Assembly (NCBI GenBank): GCA_949130485.1
Contig: OX422194.1
Coordinates: 2,892,641 to 2,956,640, forward strand
Direction: 5' to 3'
DNA length: 64,000 nucleotides
Origin: Agelas oroides
Lineage: Eukaryota > Porifera > Demospongiae > Agelasida > Agelasidae
Positions 26,201 through 38,200 of this stretch are shown here, piece after piece. Each line of letters starts with the position of its first letter. The first letter of the stretch is position 1. A program made the translations under genes and the position numbers. The notes under the pieces are model-generated. The model ran no database searches, was not told the origin of the DNA, and saw only the letters and a list, made by a program, of their open reading frames with translations.

Positions 26201-29200
26201 CTATGTATTAAAATGAACTGTAAAGCTTATGTATAGACCAGTAGCTGAACTAGTCCATAGATCAATGGTTTCAGGAACATAGTGACCTTCAGCAAAACGA
26301 GGCTTCTGAAGCTGTAGCCTTGGACATTGTTGGTATCTGTAGGTGCAAGTACATGTAGGTGCAAGTTTGTTGTACAGTTCAGAATGATGATGATCTTCTA
26401 TTAGCAGTGCTTCCACCTTTCAAAGGAATCACCTTGCAACAAGTTTTACTGATTAGTTTTAACCACTCTGCATTCCAGGTCAATGCTCAGCCTAACTTGT
26501 ATCCACACAGGACTTTTTGCTTTGTGCTTCCGAAATAGCGCTAGTTGCCATTTTTTACATTTAGCAAACAAAAAACATGACTATGTAATACGTGAATGGT
26601 GGAGATTAGTGGCTCTGTGAGCTCCATTGCTATGCTGGAGGTGGTGGGGTAGGCCAAATCAAGCAAGGAGCATGAGGTGGTGGGAGGTTGTTGGCATGTG
26701 AGCTCCATCGAGACGGTGGTGTAGGTGGTCGTCTCAGGCAAAGGAGGAGAAGCTGGAGGAGCTGGTGACGTGGTGGGAGGAGCTGGTGACATGGTGGGAG
26801 GAGCTTGTGATGCGGTAGGAGGAGCTGGTGACATGGTGGGAGGAGGTGGTGACTGGGCAGGAGAAGCTGGAGGTTGCTGCTGTAGAGAGGTAGAAAGGTG
26901 GAAAGAATATGATGAAGATGGTTACCATGGCAATGAGTGGCATAAATTGAAATTGTCTTCTGTTCTTCCCACACTAAGCTGTTGAATTTTATTATTATGC
27001 AAGTGATGCTTGCACACATGCAGTGTCCATCTCAAACACATAAAATTTACTACACAAGTTCTTACTTCCTCCTCCTCCTGCTCTCCCACGAGGGCGGTGC
27101 GGTAGGGGGTGGAGCCCTCGTCCTGCTCCTCCTTGAGCTCATCAAGGGAGGTGGGGGAAGGGGGATAGTATTCCACCCCTGTCAACTCTACGTCAGAGTC
27201 ATCACCCTGGGAGTGGAGGAGTTGCAGCAAACTTGAATTAAAGTCTGCTATAATGGAAACACACTCAAGCATGAACACTGCAGGCTGTGACATGATGTAT
27301 CGTGAAACATAAACAAAACCTATTCATTCTCAGGCCCATAAAGCACAAACAGTCTTATTGTTCCCGGCCCCTGCGTCAAACACATACTGTTTGCATGAGG
27401 ATAGCCTGGGAATGAGGGTAAAATACACAAGCCTTGCCTTCTCCTCCTATTCTCCCTCTTCCCCCGCCTCCTCTGCATGCCGCTGGCGACTAGCCTGCCC
27501 CCGGACCCAGTCCTCCCTCTCCTGGAGGACCTCTCTCAGGTCTGATATCCCTGGCTGTGTGTGCATGTGTGTGCAGGCAGCTGGTGAATTGGTGGGTCTA
27601 TGTAAAAATGTCCCCCAACCAAACACATTTTCTTCAACTTAAAATACCCAAAAATTTTTATCTACACCATGTATGGGAACTGTCGTAACAATAATGCAAA
27701 CCAGTGATACCCTTCCCACCGTTCTGATCACCCCACAAAGCTTTGTGACACTGCGTAGGTTTAAATTCCACGACTTTTCTCAACACACAACTACACAACA
27801 ACAACATATAAAGGTCTAATATACGCATGTACTCGCAAGTTCGTCCTCATCTGGCCCATTGGGCGGGACAAATGGCCGGTTGCTGGCAGCATCATCATAG
27901 AGGGCAATGACCTGCCTGTCTAGCTTCCTACATCGGCTGTCGAGGTTAAGGACAATAGCCTCCAACCCGCCAATGTCCCTCTCCAAGCTTCCCACTTTTT
28001 CACGGAGGCTGAGCAGCTCCCCCAACTCTGTAGAGAGGAAGATGGCGAGAGCCAAAGTCATAAACAATCCATACATGTATACTGGTATTGAAGCGTATTT
28101 AATTCCAGTAACCTAATGGACAAAGAAGCCAGGGAGCGAAGGCTAGACTTGTACACTTCTTTAGCAAATTCTTGCATGTACTAAGTGAAACAAGCCCAGA
28201 ACAAGACATGTATTCCCTACCTGGGAATGGGGGGGTCCCCTTGGGGAGGACGTCCTCCGTCACATGTTCTTTTTGCATTCCATGGACCTTTTGGAGGTGA
28301 CATACCGTAATTCCGGATAATAATAATGCTATTTAAATAATGCGAATAAAGACTACTGATATATACCGGTAATAGTATCCATAAATGAATCAGATGAAAT
28401 ACGGTGGATGATGAAGATGAACTACCAACACAGTAACCGTTATGTTAGGTGCATACACAGAATGTATAGTAAACTTGGCAATGTTAGCTGTTCAGTCAAG
28501 GTCTTGGAATGGGTCTTCATCTGATTTATCGTCTTCTTCAACATCATCATGGTCTAGAACTCCAACAATTCCTGCCTCACAGGTGTGAAATGCGTATACT
28601 TACGCTTTTGACCTCTTCTCGATTCATCTTGCCGCTCCTCCTCTAAGATTCTTTCAACTGCAGAATTCGCTTCCTTTGTAGCCACCTCGCCTGTGTCTTC
28701 GCTTGTAGGCAGGCACTGTCGTTGGAAATACTTCAAGAGACCAGCCATCGCGATCAACTTTTAATTTGTACACGTGCATACTGGTGCGCTGTAATAGGAA
28801 TACTCTATTTCCGGTAAGTGTCATGAAAAAAAAATCTGCGTTATTAAATTTAACGTCAAAAAAAGTACCGTTTTTAAACAATGCGTGTGTAAAGTGCCTC
28901 GCAATGTTCGCATTTATAAAATACCGCATTAATTTCCGGAATTATGGTAGTATATTCGTCACCTGATGTTGGACCATATCTTTGCCGTCCTCCTTGTTGC
29001 TGTCTGTGTTGCGGAGGCCCCAAATATTTATGCGGTAGGGGTGTATGTTCCCGCACAGCCCTTGCAATGGCACCATAGGTTGCCATTGCAGTCTGCATTT
29101 GCCCTCAAATGCTCCTTCACGTCTTTCATGCACATCTGTAGGGATAAAACATTAATTTCAGTGTGAAATCAATTGATAGCAAGACTACTACACTGCTAGT

Positions 29201-32200
29201 CTGACTGGTACCATGATTACAGTGCCTTTCTTTGAAGTACTAACCAATTGGATCACCTCACTCCTGTGCTGCAGGAGGATTGTCTCTCTCCGTTGTGTAT
29301 ATTCAAGGTGATCATGTAACATTAGCTTCACAACTGTCAAGAATTACGCCCAATTGATGTTACGAGACAGATTTTTTCTACTACATAATCCAGTGAAGCA
29401 CAAGACAAGGCAAACTGTAACATGAAAAATACACATTGGCTGGCGCAACAACAAATAGGGAAGCTTTCCCTGACTAATAAAACACAGTGATAGTTACGAG
29501 TTGACACAAGTTCAATGAAGCTATTGCTGAGCAAGACAATGCAAGAAATCTAGATGTCAACACTGATGTGCATTAAGTCAACACTAGAGTACTGTCCGTT
29601 GAATGTGCTGCTGGTACTGCTCATACAGGTTGCCTCATGCTGCTGAAGTCTCCTCAACAAGTTTAACTGTGCTACAAACAGTAGAATGATCAACATTCAG
29701 GTTTACCACAAGTTAATACCAGCATTTACATGTGAGATAGCAATAGCCAAAAATATAATGTGGAAGAAACTTTACTAGGTTTACAGCCATAATAATATCA
29801 GCACCTGATTCACCTCAAAGCAATGGCAAACACACAAAAATACGCTACACTTCTTACAAAAGGATAAAGTCTTTATATCCTTCCGCTTTCCTGAAGACCC
29901 TTTTTCGTGTAGCACACAACACATCTTTCTCAGTTGAACGATTTGTAAGGAAAGTGCTTGCTACTTTACCTTACTATATAGCTTCCTTCTTCTTGATTCA
30001 AGAGAAATAGCCAAAGTGGAAACCCAAAGAGAACCCCAAGACAACCCCCAAAAATACCCCCAAAGTACATGATGTAAACATCTTTTAAAGGAGAGAAAAG
30101 ATGATCTGTGAAACTACATATAGCAACAACACTGTAAGAAACTAAGTGCTGCAATTATTAGTGCCTTATAAAAAGACTTTGCCCACAATCTCATATTTAT
30201 GGTAGCTGGAATGTACCTCTGATTGTTAATTAGATCCCACAAGAGAATTTTAACACATCACTTTGAGCAGCTGAAAGTAATCTCCCTCCAGGAGGGCTTT
30301 CAGGACTAGCCCAAGCAAAATATTCCTGCTCTATGGTAGTAAGTTTATGATTGATAATCTTTTCGCCATCCAGCACAACATCTTCTTCTCTAGTATTGGA
30401 TTGCCACAGATCAGTTGGCAACTGGATTCACCTTTGATGCTGGAAACATGTTTTTCCCGTAAGCTCCCGAAAGTCCACCCCCTTCGAGCAAACGCCCTCC
30501 CCCTTCTTTAACCCACAATTTCTTGCATTGGTATTTTTTTCTCCGTGTAAGCACCCCCGTAGTGAGCGTCTTCTGGGCATGCTTTAGTGAGCTTTTGATT
30601 TAGCTCCATCGATCATCGACTTGGAGTGTGTTTGTATACATGCACACACAAATGCCTCATTCGCTGGTCACTGCCAAGGTTTTTGTTGCTCACAGTAGGC
30701 TACGAGCTTATGCGGGGTCGTCCGTTCTTTGACAATGCAAGTTCACGTGCTTGGATGAACACTTTTTTCTAAGTGTGCTTTGAGGGGTCAAAAAGCACCT
30801 GCAGTAGTAATGGGTCTGCTAATACATCCGCCACAGAACTATGTAGTTTCAAAGTTATATGTGACTGGCCACACAAAAAGGATACTATACGGAAATTTTG
30901 TCAAAATTGATTTTTTGCCCTCCGAGTATACCTATCGGACAGTAATAAATAATTCAAAATGGGAACGTCTGGAAAATTTTAGAGAGTTATAATTTTTTAA
31001 CAGAAGTGTCCGGTGTAAACTAGTGAGTTTTATAACACCAGTTTCATTGTGCTTTCTTGTGAGTTACCATGTCCAATTTTTGCCGCCTTCTGTGTGCGTT
31101 GTTCAGGACCCACAAAGACACATACTGAGCATCACCTTTTGAGGTGGCGAAGCATAGTGACCAAAACCAAGTTCGTTGTCGATCGCCTAAATCGTATAAA
31201 CGACTTATTGGGCATGTTTCAACACCGATAAGCAGAAGCACAACACTAACTGCGGAGGTACAGCAGTACTTGGGCCTCCTAAATATCAGAGTCGCATCTT
31301 TCTATCAATGAAAGACAACACACACAACACGCAGCAGGTAAGCAAATGACAAATTGTTTCAGAGTATGGAGATGCACTTTCTGCAATCAGAGGAGCCAAC
31401 CAGGTGTTACTTGATTTTGGCTTGCCATTCCACGGTGTTCCAGTGGAGTGCATGCTCACAGCATGTGCATCTGGCAAGGGTGGCTCCATTTTACTGCAGT
31501 AACAATATATATAAAGGGATGGCACAAATTAATGGGGCATCTACAAACCAAAAATAACGTCACTGTGATATTAACTTGTAACCCCCTCCCCCCTCCTCAT
31601 AATGTCCTGCATAACCAATATTACCCTGCATGTGCATGCATGCAGAAACGGAGTTAAGCAATTGGTGTGTCTGCATGTGCATGAGTGTTAGTATGTCAGC
31701 TGCCCAAATTTTGACCTGTTTGCTATGAAATCTAAACAAGAAATCAACAGTGTATTTTAAATTCACACAATCTACCCTTTCCTCAATAGTGTTATTCCAA
31801 TGGTTTGTAGATCAATCCATTTTGAATTCGGTGGAAGCATCAAGTACACCATCATGTAATTCAAGTAAACAATATCAGTGTACTTCCGTTGGATCATTTA
31901 CTGTACTGATTCACGCTACACTAGATTATAGCACAGTTTATAGTTTGTTTGTACTACTAAATATATAACACAGTTCACTGTGGAATTTGGCACTTGCATA
32001 AATAGCATTAAATTTTGGCCTTGATCATGCTATTCATCCCAATACCACATTAAACTATAAATCATTACGGTATACACGGTGTTGCATACCGGGGTCTGCT
32101 TGTGTCACCATTCCACGGTGTTGCAGTGGAGTACATACCAAGGTAGAGTCTGGCTACACGAGACTAGTACCGTTTCGTGAATCGTTGTGCTACGAATGGT

Positions 32201-35200
32201 TGCTAGGAGCTAAGGAGGAATGTCATAAAAGCAATCAGAATCATAGATCATCTAGACTACGTACGTAGTCTACGCCAAAAAGAGCCAGGTTCTAATTAGA
32301 GCCAGCTATGTCTAGGGATTAGCCATTAGAACAATCTCAAAGGCAGCAGGTCAGTAACTGTTTGCGTATATTGTGTTGTTAGTTTGACATGAAGTTGTTT
32401 CATTCCACAAGGAACGGTTTATGTCATGTACCAGAGCTCTCAAGCTTAGCAGCCTCACTTGAGTGTGAGATCTCATTGCAAAATGCGTGAGATTTGCTCC
32501 TAATGAGTGAAAATGTGTCAAAATTCATAGTAAGATACTCATGAATTAACACCCATGTCAAATTTGTCTGATTCGTTGCTGGTCGCAAGGGAAACGTGTA
32601 TGAGGATCAAGAAGAACGTACCGTTTGTTGAAATAACCTCGTGAGCATCTCTTCGTTCCTTGTTTCACTCTGTAAAGCTTTGTTTGACTAACCAACACTC
32701 TGAAAAACAATTTCAGCATCGCTAGTGTATTTGGCCACTCCAAGTTGTAATCCAGTTTCTGGTCAGGGTCTTTCCCAAGTCAAGAGGCAGGCTGGTGGGT
32801 TTGCTCATTAACCCTCGGCGCGCATGCGCAGCGAGGGTTATAGTACTTCGTTTGTCTGTCTGTCTGTCTGTCTGTGTGTCTGTCTGTTACAACTAGCTTG
32901 GCTCACCTGGCGGCTAAATCTCTGAAGTTTGGACGCAGATAGGCTTCAAACCGAACGAGGATGTGTTTAAATTGAGCCGATTTCGCCAAGAACGTTTTGT
33001 TCAAGAGTTATGCTGCGATTCGTTTGCCACAGCGAGCGCTATTCGGCCATATTCTAGTCTGAGAACGAGTTCACGCACCCTGGTCTGGGATCCTGGGAGT
33101 GCAGCGCAGCGCCGCAGTACTCCCGGGATCCCAGACTAGACCAGGGCGCGTGAACTCGTTCACAGACTAGAATATGGCCGACTAGCGCTCGCCGTGGCAA
33201 ACGAATCGCAGCATAACTCTTGAACGAAACGTTCTTGGCGAAATCGGTCCTCGTTCGGTTTGAAGGCATATATGGGCAATACTGCTACAATACGTATGTA
33301 CATGCATGGTCAATAGTGCTGCAATATGTATGTACATGCATCGGGTCAATACTGCGGCTACAATATGTATGTACAGGCATGGTACATATCCAGGATTACC
33401 GCGCTGGGAATGTCCCACACATTCCCTACTCACTACACATGCTCACTACATTAGGAAGGGGTTTGTTGGGGCAAGATAAAGGGATACTAGGACAACTTGG
33501 GACACTGTTATCTTGTACGACTTTGTGTAGTCTCAGCTAGCTATCTAGTGTACCATGAATTTCCTTCACCTACTTAGCTATGTCCTGTGACTCTGCGTTA
33601 ATACTACGTGCCGAGGGTTAAGCACTTCAGTGCTCTTCATTATATCATTATTCCACTTAGTGAACATGGCCACAAAAATTCATGTTGCAAAAATGCGTAG
33701 TCCTACACACATTTAGTAACGCAACCACACTACCATAAAAAAGCCAAGTAACAAAAATTGTCATGTACACATGTACAGTACAAAGAGACAAAGTACACAA
33801 CACACACACACAGCTTTGCCTTGACTATCTCTGGCAAGCACTACACTGAAGATACATGTCCTTTGGATCTGACTCAACATCATCAGCACAATATATACAT
33901 ATAGGAGAATATTTCGCTGCATAGTACAATTTCTCAGTGGGCTCATCACATGACAGTTCACTTGTATAAACTTCATTGAGACGCCCAGGTAGTTTTAGAT
34001 GCTGTAGTGGAGACCACAAGTGAAGGAGATGTCCTCAATGGCTACTTGCAGGTCAGCTCTTTCTTCGTTTTTTTTTGATTTTGAACCTTGAAAAAAAACA
34101 GCAATCTCCACATGGCACACTCGTCACATTGGAGCATTAGGTCCACGTTTTTCACATGCTGCATGCTGGCCTAAAACGGGAGAGTTTCTTTCCTTTTGGG
34201 CGTCCTTTGAAGGGATGACCGTAAGTATTCAACCATCGTCTTCACATAATTCTTGCCTGATGAATCAACTTCAGCAGCTGGAAACAGCATATTTTCTTCT
34301 TTCAGCAATCCCGTTTTCCTTTTTTGTGTGCACAGTTACAGAAGCAGGAAGGCTGGGTAGTGATAGCTGCCTCTGACTCGACATTAGTACTGTGAAAGCA
34401 TTACGCATTGGAGGCAAATTGTTGGAGCCGATCACAGGTAGGGTGGTTGGGGGGATAGTCGGACACTTAACATTTCACTTTAGCTCAGTCCTGGCCAGAA
34501 AGATGCTTCAAGCTATGGAACTCACCGAAGGATGGGCACGTCCCTGGGGAGTCTGCACCTAGTCGTTGGAGTTGCAAAAGGAAGTCCGAGGCGCGGACCA
34601 CATATGCGCACGGACTACATTCATGGAGGTAATACCCGGACATTCGCTACTGAAAATTTGCCTCGTGCAGCAGAGCTTCGACAAAATTTTGGGTGACACT
34701 AGAATGAATTATCATGATGGCAGACGTCAAATCAAATCTCCCTGTTTAGTTAATAAAACAAAATAAAACAAAAACATTTACAACCAAACAAGAACAAAAG
34801 GTTGACAAATCAAAGAAATTAAAGAGTAGGCTTCAGATGTGGTAATCATCTGGAGAAATGTCAGTACATTCTGCATGATACCAGGTATCACAGCATACCT
34901 ACAGTGCATCACTACACAGCCTCTCTCGCAGCAAACAGGGCATGTGATGGTATCATCATCATCTTCAGGATCCAACGCCGCTGCACTTGCTTTAACTGAC
35001 TTCTGTTTGCGACCCTTTCTCTTTTGTGATGTACACTTCTGGGCTTTGAACTCTTCCTTACTTGAGACAGAGCGGACACCCTGTTTCATCGGCATTCCAA
35101 ATTTGGTCAAGGTACTTCACACCATTAACCTTTAAAAACTGCTCGAAGGCTCTATACCATCGCGTCAGCCTTTCTTTGCTACAAGCAGAGGTACGTACGT

Positions 35201-38200
35201 GAAATTTGCAACTGCTCTGGTGAACAAAATGAGAGCTCAGGATGGCGCTGGAGAAATCAATACCACCAGTTTATCCCAAGACGATTCTCCACAAATGGAT
35301 TCAATCTCCCATCCTTATCAAGCAATCGCTTCACCATCTCTGATATTTGCTCTCGTGTATGCCCATAACCAATCTTTGCCACCTCCGAAGCCCACTCAAC
35401 TAGCATGGACTCTTCAGCTTCAGAAAGGACTGTTGCTGGGCCACGCTTTGTACCCTCCACCTTGCCTGAGTAGTGATCATGTAATCTACTCTTCAAGATT
35501 CCATATGCCAGTGCAGCCTCTCTGAAGGACATCCTCTCCTCTTTCATCATAATCAAAGCTTTGACTAAGTCCTCTTGGGTCCATATTGGTCTAGAAGCCA
35601 TTTCCTGAAACAGCAAGACAAATTTATACTACTCACATAGAATCCCAATCCTTACACGCTCTGAGGACAGGTACTTTCCACCACCACAGGAGCCAGGTTT
35701 TGTGTGTACATGGGGGGCCTTAGATACCATCTTGGCTAGGTTTCAAGCAAGGAGATATGGTTTCAGAGGAAGCAGGACCTTTGCTATTTAAATGTGTGGG
35801 GTCATCACTAATTGATCTTGATATTGCAAGGTAAAAAGCTTATTCTACAAAAGGAGCAAGCCTTGAATCTTGATTCGAAAAGCAGAAATCAATCAGCAAC
35901 TACCCCAGTCATTTTATTTAGTAAAGTTCAACCATTCTCTGGCATAGTTTATTGTGGTGAACTTATAGAGCACTTATATTAATAGCATTGTCCGCTCACA
36001 AATCCTGTGAGGGGATATCTCTAATAAGACTGCAAAATTTGTGACCTTTCGCCACTGTATACCTTATAGCGGGAAATTTTTGCTGGGTGCAAATTTTCGC
36101 GATTTTTGCGGACAGACCCGCTTCCGCAAAAATAAAAACTGCGAAAAAATGAACTAAGATGGAAATTGATAATGTCAATACGTGCGTACGTTGAGTACCC
36201 GTGTGAATGTGATGGTTCTCTACAGTCCGTCTGCCCTCTAAATGGTTGCTGTAAAGAAGAATCTGCCTCTTACTGTAGAAAATACCAATGAAACCGTAAG
36301 AGACGCTCCGAAGATGTCACATTAACCGGTAGGGGTGTGGTCAGAGCATCCCGCGTTCCACGAAAATAAAAACCGCGAAAATTTCTTCTGAAGAGTCTGG
36401 ACCATAGTAGCAGTTTGAGCTTACTTGTGAGAACAGGCTGCAAGACTGTATTAGCATTCACTTTCACAGGTAGTCCGAATTGTACCCAACCTGAAAGCTA
36501 GACAACAGTAACTCAAAAGTTGCTGTGTTTGCCTCCTTCCATACTACAAATATGCTGTTTGCCCAAAGTATCTTATAGACCCAGGGACTCACCTCTTAGC
36601 TTAGTAGTGCCCAGGAATGCTGCAACCTCTGCCTCAAGACTGCGACAAGACCTGACTATGAACTGCACAATCACCTTGACCAGTTCAAAGTGCCCTTTCG
36701 GAAGCCCTTTTGGGAGCACTTGTTTGTTTTGTGCATTAAATTCCCTTTCAATTTCCGATTTCGAATAAATATGTGTGTTGGGCAGTAGTAGAATTTCTTT
36801 AAAAGGCTTAAAGCCACAAACGAAAGGTATCACCTAGAAGTGAAGATAGTCATGCTAACTGCTCCTGTGGAGAAAGTGCTAGACTTTCAGTCTCGTGATC
36901 CGCGCATCTGCACATCCCGCATGTCCGGAAATAAGCGCTGTCCGATTACCCCCCCACCCTATACCGTAAAGCTACAATTGTATACACGTGAGAAATTTAG
37001 GCAATTTTGGAAAATCTGGCCTCTCAACAAATTTATGTGTTTTGTATTTATGCGTTTTTGTCCGTAACGTGCGTTTGCACATACACGTGGCTTGAAGTGA
37101 GTGTGTGTAATTATTATGCGGGACTAATATAGTGCGATACAAATTTATGCAACCTGATATTGCCTCGCATATGCATGTACAATGTGCTAATGTGGAGGTG
37201 AATTCATGTCATTATTAGTTGCCTCTCACTAACACATTCAACAATCAACAATATGGTATATTGTAATGTTAAGGTGTTATGTGTGATATTTTGTACGTAT
37301 ATAGCTTGTTTTATTAACTATTTCCTCCTCTCCTCTCCTCTCCTCTCCTCTCCTCTCCTCTCCTCTCCTCTCCTCTCCTCTCCTCTCCTCTCCTCTCCTC
37401 TCCTCTCCTCTCCTCTCCTCTCCTCTCCTCTTCTCTCTTTCCTCAGACTCTCAAAGCATCCAGTTGAACTGTGGCCCTTCAAGAGGTCGTGGGCGGGGAC
37501 GTAGAAGTGAGGCAGAGCCAAGAGGGAGTGGCAGGGGTAAGATGCATGTAGAAAATGGAATAGCTATACATGGAGTAGAAGGGAGCCTTCAAAGATGACA
37601 TTTATTACTTGGAGAAAAGCTAGATACGGACGTAAAATGCTACATTCAAGTGGTACATGAGGGAGGTGGAGTGGTGACATCAACTATCACTATGACAGCT
37701 GGAACAGCCATTGTGAAAAATCATGATAGAACTCTTCTTAAGGTTACAATGAACAAGCTGTGCGCGCTTATTTATAATTATATTCATGACGTATACCCGC
37801 AAGTCCGAATGCATTCCTACTGTTACTAACTTTGCGTCAATTTTAGCGAACTACTTTTATTTTCTGCGGAAGATAACAGCTCAATGGCCTTCCGTACTAA
37901 ATTTTCGAGGTTGACTCGGCAAATTTTTGCCAAAAAAGTTCTGGACAAACCGTCAGAAAATGGCTTTTTCGGTCGTGGTTTACGAAGAATGCTACTCAAA
38001 ATTTTATGTAGCGCCCATATTTCAAGCGCTGCTTGAAAAATGCCATCGACTCGACCTAGATACTTGTGCTAGGAGACTAGTAACCGAAAACGGTAAGTTT
38101 GAGGGCCATCAGTAAGCAGATATTTGACGCAAAAGAGTTTATGGGAAGGCTTTGTTCTGGATGGTGTGGATTATAAGCTGCTAGAGCTGTTATGACAAAA

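Noticed and set aside
37253-37521. Proteins made of SSPLL or RRGEE repeats
   Set aside because: Pure translation of the TCCTC microsatellite on each strand.
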